Shown here: one piece after another, positions 57,577 through 64,000 of the stretch
Numbering within the stretch: the first letter of the stretch is position 1
Layout: each line of letters begins with the position of its first letter
Source: Bin87 sp965232895
GTDB taxonomy: Bacteria; Chloroflexota; Dehalococcoidia; Lucifugimonadales; UBA3495
Reading direction: 5' to 3'
NCBI GenBank assembly: GCA_965232895.1
Contig: OZ247430.1
Coordinates: 1,364,001 to 1,428,000 of the forward strand
DNA length: 64,000 nucleotides
Translations under genes and position numbers: made by a program
The notes under the pieces: model-generated
The model's input: only the letters and a program-made list of their open reading frames with translations
Told to the model about the DNA's origin: nothing
The model's database searches: none

Positions 57577-58147
57577 CCGCAATCGTTCCCGGCGTCGTCC
57601 CAGGCCGGCGTCGCCGCCTGTCCCGATCCCCGACGTGGAGCCGGAACCGCCCGACGGCGCGGTCGTCGTGGGCCGCGTGATCCGTCCGCACGGATACGAC
57701 GGCACTCTCAGGGTACAACCGCATTCCGACAACCCCGCCCGGTTCCAGGTTGGCGGTTGCCTGACCGTCGCCGGCGAGGTTCGAACCATCTCGGATTTCC
57801 GGCCGCTGCCCGGAGGTTACGCCCTGCTGCGCCTGGACGGGCTCGATAACGCCGACGCCGTGCGATCCCTGGGCGGACAGTGGCTGGTGGCGCCGGTCGA
57901 GATTGCCCCCGATCTGCCGCCCGGCGAGTACTACCACTACCAGCTCGTCGGTCTGAACGTGGTCACCGACGAGGGCGAAAACCTGGGCGCCCTGCGGGAA
58001 GTGCTGGTCACCGGGGGCAACGACGTTTACGTCGTGGCCTCCGACACCGGTGAGGAAATACTGCTGCCCGCCGTGGCGCACGTTGTAAAGGACGTGGACC
58101 TTTCGCTGGGCCGGATCGTCGTCCACCTGATCGACGGTTTGCGCTAG
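57569..58147 (+). CDS. rimM: 16S rRNA processing protein RimM
   Basis: 192 residues if TTG 57569 is used, overlapping the khpA stop by eight bases; a GTG near 57634 is an alternative, since the first 25 residues are basic/Pro-rich and not conserved. VVVGRVIRPHGYDGTLRV is the RimM N-domain start; PGEYYHYQLVGLNVVTDEGENLGALREVLVTGGNDVYVV and EILLPAVAHVVKDVDL belong to the PRC-barrel domain. Assists 30S maturation around S19. Confidence 0.92.
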   Translation: MSNRNRSRRRPRPASPPVPIPDVEPEPPDGAVVVGRVIRPHGYDGTLRVQPHSDNPARFQVGGCLTVAGEVRTISDFRPLPGGYALLRLDGLDNADAVRSLGGQWLVAPVEIAPDLPPGEYYHYQLVGLNVVTDEGENLGALREVLVTGGNDVYVVASDTGEEILLPAVAHVVKDVDLSLGRIVVHLIDGLR

Positions 58148-58161
58148 CCGCCCGTTAGCTG

Positions 58162-58644
58162 CTAGTCGTCCCCGACGGCTGCGGCGTGCCTTTCCTCGTG
58201 GGCGTGCCGGTGCTCGGCCTCGTCCGCGAACTCGTGGTCCTCGCACGCCACCCAGCGGGAGCCGTCCGCGAACCATTCCTTCTTCCAGATGGGAACGACG
58301 GTCTTGATCCGGTTCACCGCCTCGTGACAGGCCTCGAACGCTTTGATCCGATGGGGTGACGCCACGGCCACGACCAGGCTGATGTGACCCACATCCACGC
58401 GGCCGGTGCGGTGGGCGATGGCGATGTCCTCGATGCCGTAGTCGGTGCAGAGACTGTCCCGCACTTCCTCCAGCTTCTTGATGGCCATCGCGTCGTAGGC
58501 TTCGTATTCCAGCCGGGTGACGGTTTTGCCGCCGAAGTTGTCCCGCGTGGTGCCCAGGAAAGTCACCACGGCGCCGTTGCCGTCCTTGCGCACGGAGTCG
58601 GTCACCGCCACGGGATCCAGGGGTTTGTCAGTCAGGATGATCAT
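58162..58644 (-). CDS. moaE: molybdopterin synthase catalytic subunit
   Basis: 160 residues. GAVVTFLGTTRDNFGGKTVTRLEYEAYDAMAIKKLEEV, IAIAHRTGRVDVGHISLVVAVASPHRIKAFEACHEAVNRIKTVVPIWKKEWFADGSRWV are the MoaE signatures, including the active-site lysines (KKEW). The histidine/glutamate-rich tail (HRHAHEERHAAA) may bind metal. Converts precursor Z to molybdopterin using sulfur from MoaD. moaD ends three bases upstream. Confidence 0.95.
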   Translation of the reverse strand: MIILTDKPLDPVAVTDSVRKDGNGAVVTFLGTTRDNFGGKTVTRLEYEAYDAMAIKKLEEVRDSLCTDYGIEDIAIAHRTGRVDVGHISLVVAVASPHRIKAFEACHEAVNRIKTVVPIWKKEWFADGSRWVACEDHEFADEAEHRHAHEERHAAAVGDD

Positions 58645-58647
58645 GGC

Positions 58648-58896
58648 TCAGCGACCTCCGCTAACCGGGGGGATCAGGCAAACCTCGTCGCCGGGGCTCA
58701 AGGCTTGATCGTCGTCCGCGTATTCGGCGTTCACCGCCACCACGATGCGCACCTCGGGAGGCGCCAGGCGCGGATGCAATGCCCGCACCGCGTCGGAGAG
58801 ATCACCGACCGTGGCGTCTTCGGGCACGTTCACGGTGACCAGCGCGGAGCCGGCGCGCTCCCGGTACAGGGCGAATAGTCGAACGTCAAATTGCAT
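58648..58896 (-). CDS. moaD: molybdopterin synthase sulfur-carrier subunit
   Basis: 82 residues from ATG 58896. Beta-grasp fold: VRLFALYRERAGSALVTVNVPEDATVGDLSDAVRA, VAVNAEYADDDQALSPGDEVCLIPPVSGG. The family needs a C-terminal Gly-Gly for adenylation and thiocarboxylation; here the last residues are GGR, one arginine beyond the diglycine. Either it is trimmed or the stop is displaced. Coupled to moaE. Confidence 0.9.
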   Translation of the reverse strand: MQFDVRLFALYRERAGSALVTVNVPEDATVGDLSDAVRALHPRLAPPEVRIVVAVNAEYADDDQALSPGDEVCLIPPVSGGR

Positions 58897-58953
58897 GGTA
58901 GTCAGGATTATGGGCGGGCGGCAGTTGAGTGTCAACGGCGATTGTTGGCACAC

Positions 58954-59619
58954 CTATATTATGCCAGAACGACGCAACCGCTCCGCGAACATTGCGACAA
59001 CACCAGAATGAGGTTGGGATGGCCCCTGGTATCTGCTCACGACGGCCAATCTATCCGGACCCGGGTTCGCCAGCATCAGATCTTGAACGAAAGAACTTAT
59101 CAGCCTAAACCGGCTTTCGCGCAACCTTGTTTCGTTTAACTGAAGGTCATCAATCGTGTTCTCGGCTTTGCGCCGGGAAGCGAGTGTCAAGCCAGGCTTG
59201 GCAACTATCTCGCCGGTGAGATGCGCGTAATCAAAATGCTCATCCGGCCGTTCCAACAAGTCAGCGGCACATGGATCAACGTATCCAGTATCCGGCCACT
59301 GGTCGTCCTTACTGGAATTGCATCGTTGGCAGCTGGATATCCAATTGTCCCACGCAAAAGCCAAGTGCGGAAAATGATGCAGTGGTCGAAAGTGGTCAAC
59401 TGACGATGACAGTTCGCCGACTGGCTCAAATCTCTGCTCGCAATACCCACATTTCGCGTTGAACCGGTCGCGGAGATCAGGCGCGAATACGGTCCAATAG
59501 TTATGTTGGCTGGGACGCCCCCCGATCCCATGTTGGTAATATCGGACCCATACATATGTGTATCTGTTTTCGTAAAAGGCTACGCCGCACGGCACCGGGC
59601 CGCGATCCACCCACCGCAT
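58954..59619 (-). CDS. HNH endonuclease, PtuB-like (TIGR02646-type)
   Basis: 221 residues. Zinc/HNH residues: C57-GY-C60, V74-D-H76 (general base), W/N segment at 90-92, C97-QR-C100-N101. This is the arrangement of TIGR02646-type HNH nucleases used as PtuB in Septu antiphage defence. Starts five bases after the stop of the AAA ATPase gene, so the two form an operon. PtuB supplies the nuclease activity in such complexes. Confidence 0.85.
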   Translation of the reverse strand: MRWVDRGPVPCGVAFYENRYTYVWVRYYQHGIGGRPSQHNYWTVFAPDLRDRFNAKCGYCEQRFEPVGELSSSVDHFRPLHHFPHLAFAWDNWISSCQRCNSSKDDQWPDTGYVDPCAADLLERPDEHFDYAHLTGEIVAKPGLTLASRRKAENTIDDLQLNETRLRESRFRLISSFVQDLMLANPGPDRLAVVSRYQGPSQPHSGVVAMFAERLRRSGII

Positions 59620-59624
59620 TGCGA

Positions 59625-61040
59625 CTAGGCTCCATCTTGAGACAATTCGGTTTCAAGGGAGCGCAAGAAGCGGTGCATCAATTCCGAGTACCGCTCATTT
59701 TGAGGGCTGACCGGACCTTTGGACAGCAAATCCTGATTGACCAGACGGCGCAGTTCATCCATCTCGCGTTCCTCTTCCGGGGCAAGCGATTCCTTTCTCC
59801 GCAACTCCCGCAGCCGATTGGCGCGCTGCATCGTCAACTCGTCGGTCGGGTCGTCTATACCCATGAACGTCCGGTAGATCTCATCCGCCGTCCACCCGAT
59901 GATATCCTGCTCGTTGCGCGACCAGACCACCTGCCCGGTTTCGTCCCGCTTCAGCAAGTGAACCTGCCCTTTCTTCAGCCCGGCCACCATCATGGGCGAG
60001 TGGGTGCTGGCGAAAATCTGCACGTTGGGAAAATGCCGCCGCAGCGTGGGTATGATGCGCCGCTGCCAGGACGGATGCAGGTGGGCGTCGATTTCGTCGA
60101 TGATGAAGATGCCGGGCTGCTTTTGCCAGTCAGCGGCACCGCTGTAATAGCGAGCCATCCCGACCATGAAGTGAGTAACCAGATCGACTAACGACGTTGT
60201 GCCTTTGCTTAATGCGTTCAATACCACTTGGCCATCGGTGGTTTCGGAAATGTATCCGATCCTGTCAAACGTATAATTATCAATTTTCGTAGCCATTGAA
60301 CGCAGAAATTCGCTGGTGATGTCGGATAGTACCGAGTTGATACTTCCTAAAACTGTACGCTCCGTATCACTCATACTGTATTTGAGTGCGAGTAAAACTG
60401 GAAAAGCGGGATTATGTTCTTCTTCGTCACCGCTTTCCGTAGCGACAGAGTACATTCCTCCGATTTCATTAATCGCGTCGGATATACTATCGTGAAGTCT
60501 AACCTTGGATCTTATTCCCTGACAGTAAATGCCGTCGAGGTGGCGCTCAATGCGAGTGTAATTCAACAGGCCGTCGTCGATTTTCGGATTGTAGTACCCA
60601 ACATATCCGTGGTCTTTTATACGATTGTTCCACGCATTTCGTCCCTCCGTTATGTCGCCAAATTTCAGCGGATCGTCGACACCCGGAATCTCAACGCTAC
60701 CGACACTCCGCGGGTCCCAATCTATGCCAGCGTATTGGAACTCTACGTGCGGAAAGTTAAACCGAACGCGTTCGTCCGGCCCGGCCGTCCACTCCACAGA
60801 TAGCGAACCATGCTCGCCACGGTCGGAAGTAGCCCGCTCCTCGGATCGAAAGCGAATTGCCAAGTTTTCAGAGCGGAGCAGACGTAGCATATCCAGTACC
60901 GTGGACTTCCCCACATTGTTCGGCCCGATGAACAAGTTCACGTCGGCGTCAAACTCCATCTTGATGCCATCCGCCCCGGTTCCGTCCGGACGGGGCCGAA
61001 ACGGGCCTACGCTGATCAATTCCAGTGACTTGATAGGCAT
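59625..61040 (-). CDS. AAA/ABC-type ATPase, PtuA-like
   Basis: 471 residues from ATG 61040. Walker A GPNNVGKST at 39-47, Walker B IFIIDEID at 311-318, H-loop STHSP at 345-349: an OLD/RecF-like ABC ATPase. A long, hydrophilic middle separates the Walker motifs, as in PtuA. The C-terminal helical tail (RRKESLAPEEEREMDELRRL) is family-like. With the HNH gene immediately downstream it forms a two-gene Septu-like defence module; no reverse transcriptase (retron) is adjacent. AT content is above that of flanking genes, fitting horizontal acquisition. Confidence 0.85.
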   Translation of the reverse strand: MPIKSLELISVGPFRPRPDGTGADGIKMEFDADVNLFIGPNNVGKSTVLDMLRLLRSENLAIRFRSEERATSDRGEHGSLSVEWTAGPDERVRFNFPHVEFQYAGIDWDPRSVGSVEIPGVDDPLKFGDITEGRNAWNNRIKDHGYVGYYNPKIDDGLLNYTRIERHLDGIYCQGIRSKVRLHDSISDAINEIGGMYSVATESGDEEEHNPAFPVLLALKYSMSDTERTVLGSINSVLSDITSEFLRSMATKIDNYTFDRIGYISETTDGQVVLNALSKGTTSLVDLVTHFMVGMARYYSGAADWQKQPGIFIIDEIDAHLHPSWQRRIIPTLRRHFPNVQIFASTHSPMMVAGLKKGQVHLLKRDETGQVVWSRNEQDIIGWTADEIYRTFMGIDDPTDELTMQRANRLRELRRKESLAPEEEREMDELRRLVNQDLLSKGPVSPQNERYSELMHRFLRSLETELSQDGA

Positions 61041-61090
61041 GGCAGTTTCCCAACGGCTTCTGCTTGTAGTATACCCTCCGCGGAGGGCCA

Positions 61091-62440
61091 CTACAGCGGC
61101 GGGTTCAGCGACACGTCCAGCACGCTCTCGCACCATGCCGCGGCGGACAGCAGCCGCGCTTCCGCAAAGGGGGAGGCAACCATCTGGATACCCAGGGGCA
61201 CGCCGGACTCGGCCAGGCCGGACGGCAGGGCGATGGCCGGGAAGCCGCACGACGTCCACGGGCCCTGGAAGGCCGGGTCTCCGGTGTTGGTGCGGTCAGC
61301 CTGGGGAGGTGACGGCGCGCCCGGCGTGAGCAGCACGTCGCAGCGCTTCGCGGCTTCCTCCATGTCCGTGGTGAATTGCCGCCGCCGTTCCAGGGCGCGG
61401 GAGTATGCGATCCCGTCAACCTCCAGCCCCTCGGCCAGCATCGCCCGCAGTTTGGGTTGGTAGTCCTCGGCCTGCCGACGGTACATGGGCTCGTGGAAGG
61501 CTGCCGCTTCCACCGCCATGATCAAGCGCTGGTCCACGTAGGCGGATTCGATGCTCTCCTCCAGGGGAATCTCCTCGATCTCCGCGCCAGCCTCGGCCAA
61601 CTGTTCGGCCACGGCGTCCAGGTGCCGGCGGGTCTCGGTGTCTGCGCCCTCGTAAAAGTAGCGACGCAGCAGCCCGATGCGCGGCGGCGTCGGCTCCGCG
61701 ATGGCCGACAGGTAGTCTCCCACCGGCTCCCGGGAGGACACCGGATCGGAAACGTCGGGTCCGGCCATGACCTGCAACAGCAGCGCCGCGTCTTCCACCG
61801 TGCGCACCAGCCAGCCCACGGTGTCCAGGTTCCAGCTCACCGGCACGACCCCGTAGCGGCTGACGCGGCCGAAGGTGGGCTTGAAGCCAACCACGCCGTT
61901 GTAGGCAGCCGGCCGCAACACCGAGCCCACCGTCTGCGATCCCATCGCCGCCGGACACATCCGGGACGCAACCGCCACGGCCGACCCGCTGCTGCTGCCG
62001 CCCGGCGTGTGCGCCGGGTTCCAGGGATTGTAGGTGGGCGACGGGTCCAGGCACGCGAACTCGGTGGTCACGGCTTTGCCGAGCATCAGCGCGCCAGCCT
62101 TCCTGAGCAGGGTCAGCGACGTCGCGTCGTAGTCGGGCACGAAGTCCTTGTAGACCTCGCTGCCCGCCTTGGTTGGGATGCCGGCGGTGTAGTAAATGTC
62201 CTTGAGCCCGATGGGAACGCCGTGCAGCGGGCCCAGCGCCCGTCCCTCCGCCACGGCAGCGTCGGCCTGGCGGGCGTCGGCGATTACCGTGTCGCGGTCA
62301 ACATAAACCCACGCCAGGAGGCGCTCGTCCAGGGCTGCGATGCGATTGAGGCACGCCTCCGCCAGTTCGACGGCGGTCAGTTCGCGCCGGGCGATGGCTC
62401 GGGCCGCTTCCGCGGCGGTGAGTTCATTGGGGTTGGGCAT
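61091..62440 (-). CDS. amidase-signature family enzyme
   Basis: 449 residues. The Ser-Ser-Lys triad region is visible: LHGVPIGLKDIYYTAG (lysine), GGSSSGSAVAVASRMCPAAMGSQTVGSVLRPAAYNGVVGFKP (cis-serine in GSSSGS and nucleophile serine in TVGSV, where the usual is TGGSI). Hydrolyses amide bonds; could be a catabolic amidase rather than GatA, because no gatB/gatC are adjacent. Second amidase-signature gene lies upstream. Confidence 0.92.
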   Translation of the reverse strand: MPNPNELTAAEAARAIARRELTAVELAEACLNRIAALDERLLAWVYVDRDTVIADARQADAAVAEGRALGPLHGVPIGLKDIYYTAGIPTKAGSEVYKDFVPDYDATSLTLLRKAGALMLGKAVTTEFACLDPSPTYNPWNPAHTPGGSSSGSAVAVASRMCPAAMGSQTVGSVLRPAAYNGVVGFKPTFGRVSRYGVVPVSWNLDTVGWLVRTVEDAALLLQVMAGPDVSDPVSSREPVGDYLSAIAEPTPPRIGLLRRYFYEGADTETRRHLDAVAEQLAEAGAEIEEIPLEESIESAYVDQRLIMAVEAAAFHEPMYRRQAEDYQPKLRAMLAEGLEVDGIAYSRALERRRQFTTDMEEAAKRCDVLLTPGAPSPPQADRTNTGDPAFQGPWTSCGFPAIALPSGLAESGVPLGIQMVASPFAEARLLSAAAWCESVLDVSLNPPL

Positions 62441-62443
62441 CGG

Positions 62444-62818
62444 TTAATACTCCTGGTCCAAGAATGTGAGCATCAGCGCAACGTAACGATGCACCAACGG
62501 ACGGTCATACTCGATGTCCTCCGGTTCCATCGTTCTGTTGTAAAAATTCGAATGGAAGTGTCGCGCGGCAAGTATTCCGGAGCGCATTTCAGCCTGGATT
62601 AGCTCACTGTCCACGGCATCGGCGATAGCCCGGGCGGCGTTGATCAACGCCCGGTGCGTCCCGTGTTCCAGATCGCGTTGCTGTGCCACCGCCATGATCG
62701 CGTGTGCTGCCGCTCCCCACAGTTTCTCGGAGGCCTGCAACGTGTCTCCGGCAGCGAACTCGCGGTCGGACGCGGCCAGGAACTCCTGAGCCGTCTGGGT
62801 GTGGTCTCGAACCAGCAT
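62444..62818 (-). CDS. PaREP1/HEPN-like small helical protein
   Basis: 124 residues from ATG 62818. ASDREFAAGDTLQASEKLWGAAAHAIMAVAQQRDLEHGTHRALINAARAIADA is the PaREP1-type pattern (a HEPN-related helical family with a conserved KLWGAA segment), followed by HFHSNFYNRTMEPEDIEYDRPLVHRYV. It sits three bases ahead of one amidase gene and behind another, so it is co-transcribed with them. Function unknown. Confidence 0.65.
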   Translation of the reverse strand: MLVRDHTQTAQEFLAASDREFAAGDTLQASEKLWGAAAHAIMAVAQQRDLEHGTHRALINAARAIADAVDSELIQAEMRSGILAARHFHSNFYNRTMEPEDIEYDRPLVHRYVALMLTFLDQEY

Positions 62819-62852
62819 TGGGCAACTTCTCGCAAGTAATGTGGCTGACCGA

Positions 62853-64000
62853 TTATACGCCGGGCGGCCGGCGCTCTCCCCAGTCCGTCGCTTGCTCGTA
62901 GGCGTAGGCGGCGCGGAACAGGGTGGTCTCATCGAACGCCCGGCCCGCGATCTGCAGCCCGATGGGCAGGCCGGACGCCGTATAGCCGCAGTTGATGGAC
63001 AGCGCCGGCAGGTTCGCCAGGTTGAAGGGAGCGGTGAACCCGCGGCGCCCCTTGAAACCGGCGATGACGTCCTCCTTGGTACCCAGGCCCGTGGATTGAG
63101 GAATCAGCGTGGCGGGAACCGAGGAGGCCGGCATGATCAGCACGTCCACGTCATCCAGCGCCGCCAGTATCTGGCTGCGGAGCACGTCGCGCAGGCGGGC
63201 CGATTTCTGGTAAACCTTGGCCGGAAGGATGCTGCCCATGAGGAGGCGCACCTGGTTGTTGTGGTCCAGTTCCCGCAGCCGGTCGGTCGAGATGATGTCC
63301 CAATTCAGCATGGCCGCGTCGCTGCTGATGATGCCATACGAGATTTCGGACGAATTGACTATGAGCGGGATCGACACTTCGCTCACGTCGGCGCCCAGAC
63401 CGGCCAGCACGCCGGCGGCGGCGATAATGGCGTCGCGCACCTCGGGGTCGTTGGCGTCAGTGTGCACGCGCTCGGATATCAGGCCGACCTTCAGGCCCTC
63501 GATGTCGCCGTCGAGAGCCGCGGCGTAGTCGGGGACCGGAACGTCCCATGACTGCGGGTCCCGGGGGTCGTGGCCAGCGATGGCGGCCAGGGTGTGCGCG
63601 CAATCGGTGACGGTGCGCGAGATGGGGCCGGCCGTGTCCATGGACCAGCTGGCCCCAAACACGCCGTGCCGGCTCACCAGACCTAATGTCGGCCGGATGC
63701 CGACCAGGCCGCAGAACGCCGCGGGCCCGCGGATGCTGCCGCCGGTGTCCTCGCCCAGCGAGGTGGCGCACAGGAACGCTGCGGTGGCGGCTCCGGAACC
63801 GCTGCTGGACGTGCCGGGGTTGCGGTCCGTGTCCCAGGGATTGCGCGGCCGACCGTAAGGGTGGCGGAAGGCATCGCCGCTGGCGTACTCGCTCATGTTG
63901 AGCTTGCCCAGCAGCACGGCGCCGGCTTCCTTCAGCCGCGCCATGATGGTCGCATCCTCGTCGGGAATGTTCTCGCCGAGGATCGTCGACCCATTGGTGG
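62853..64000 (-). CDS. amidase-signature family enzyme, 5' end beyond window
   Basis: The frame is open from the right edge: the residues before MARLKEAGAVLLGKLNMSEYA read NGSTILGENIPDEDATI, typical amidase sequence, so the start is outside. GTSSSGSGAATAAFLCATSLGEDTGGSIRGPAAFCGLVGIRPT contains the cis-serine and the nucleophile serine in DTGGSI, so it looks active. The C-terminus FNLANLPALSINCGYTASGLPIGLQIAGRAFDE is complete. Substrate unknown. Confidence 0.92.
   Translation of the reverse strand, partial: TNGSTILGENIPDEDATIMARLKEAGAVLLGKLNMSEYASGDAFRHPYGRPRNPWDTDRNPGTSSSGSGAATAAFLCATSLGEDTGGSIRGPAAFCGLVGIRPTLGLVSRHGVFGASWSMDTAGPISRTVTDCAHTLAAIAGHDPRDPQSWDVPVPDYAAALDGDIEGLKVGLISERVHTDANDPEVRDAIIAAAGVLAGLGADVSEVSIPLIVNSSEISYGIISSDAAMLNWDIISTDRLRELDHNNQVRLLMGSILPAKVYQKSARLRDVLRSQILAALDDVDVLIMPASSVPATLIPQSTGLGTKEDVIAGFKGRRGFTAPFNLANLPALSINCGYTASGLPIGLQIAGRAFDETTLFRAAYAYEQATDWGERRPPGV

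Noticed and set aside
1..64000. CRISPR arrays, rRNA or tRNA genes
   Set aside because: No regularly spaced short direct repeats and no rRNA signatures or convincing tRNA T-loop/acceptor pattern were found by eye; tRNAscan-SE would be decisive for tRNAs.

Overview
The window is a high-GC bacterial chromosome segment (GC-rich by eye, with a few AT-richer islands). The gene set is a Rieske oxygenase, an F420-type luciferase-like oxidoreductase, CocE/NonD hydrolase, hydantoinase plus DUF917 protein, a cyclase-family hydrolase, two amidases, Ni-superoxide dismutase, Uma2 and DUF5679 proteins and many toxin-antitoxin-like pairs. It resembles marine or host-associated Chloroflexota (SAR202/Dehalococcoidia-like). 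That assignment is inference from gene families; no rRNA, tRNA or CRISPR array was seen.

Layout. 0-6.3 kb: a partial PIG-L deacetylase, an isochorismatase-like/MmcB-like pair, an F420-type oxidoreductase, then a nuclease/toxin cluster (DUF4268-like, DUF4365, MNT and HEPN proteins) and PhhB. 6.5-13.4 kb: argH-rpe, rpmB, an ArsC/Spx-like gene with an in-frame UGA exactly at the catalytic cysteine (probable selenoprotein), a HAD protein, hicBA and mutL. 13.4-14.9 kb: an IS4-type insertion sequence, repeated almost identically at 41.3-42.7 kb. 15.3-25.7 kb: catabolic and oxidative enzymes on both strands. 25.7-28.2 kb: an IS982-like element, an IS1595-type transposase and an AT-rich structured non-coding island. 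28.2-37.2 kb: a truncated NYN gene, aroB-fic-aroK, VOC, pcm, enoyl-CoA hydratase, ilvD and an alcohol dehydrogenase. 37.3-41.3 kb: a tandem-duplicated protein coupled to an aspartic protease-like protein, a 143-bp MITE, sodN and recQ.

42.8-53.7 kb, all on the minus strand, is a tetrapyrrole cluster: hemL, hemB, cobA-hemD fusion, hemC, hemA, a Met8-like siroheme synthase and a fused AhbA-AhbB siroheme decarboxylase, with an HTH regulator at its head. This covers glutamyl-tRNA to siroheme and on to didecarboxysiroheme, suggesting the siroheme-dependent route to heme (or heme d1). Two toxin-antitoxin-like modules, HEPN/NTase-like and HicA/HicB, and a cupin gene sit inside the cluster.

53.7-64 kb: a second MITE copy, a long perfect inverted repeat, a cyclase, DUF5679, fmt, the rpsP-khpA-rimM operon behind a near-consensus sigma-70 promoter, moaD-moaE, a Septu-like ATPase/HNH defence pair and two amidases around a PaREP1/HEPN-like gene. 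The second amidase runs off the right edge.

Most notable: the UGA-containing ArsC-like gene, the IS copies whose target duplications are whole terminator hairpins, the AhbAB-containing heme cluster carrying TA modules, and the Septu-like pair.
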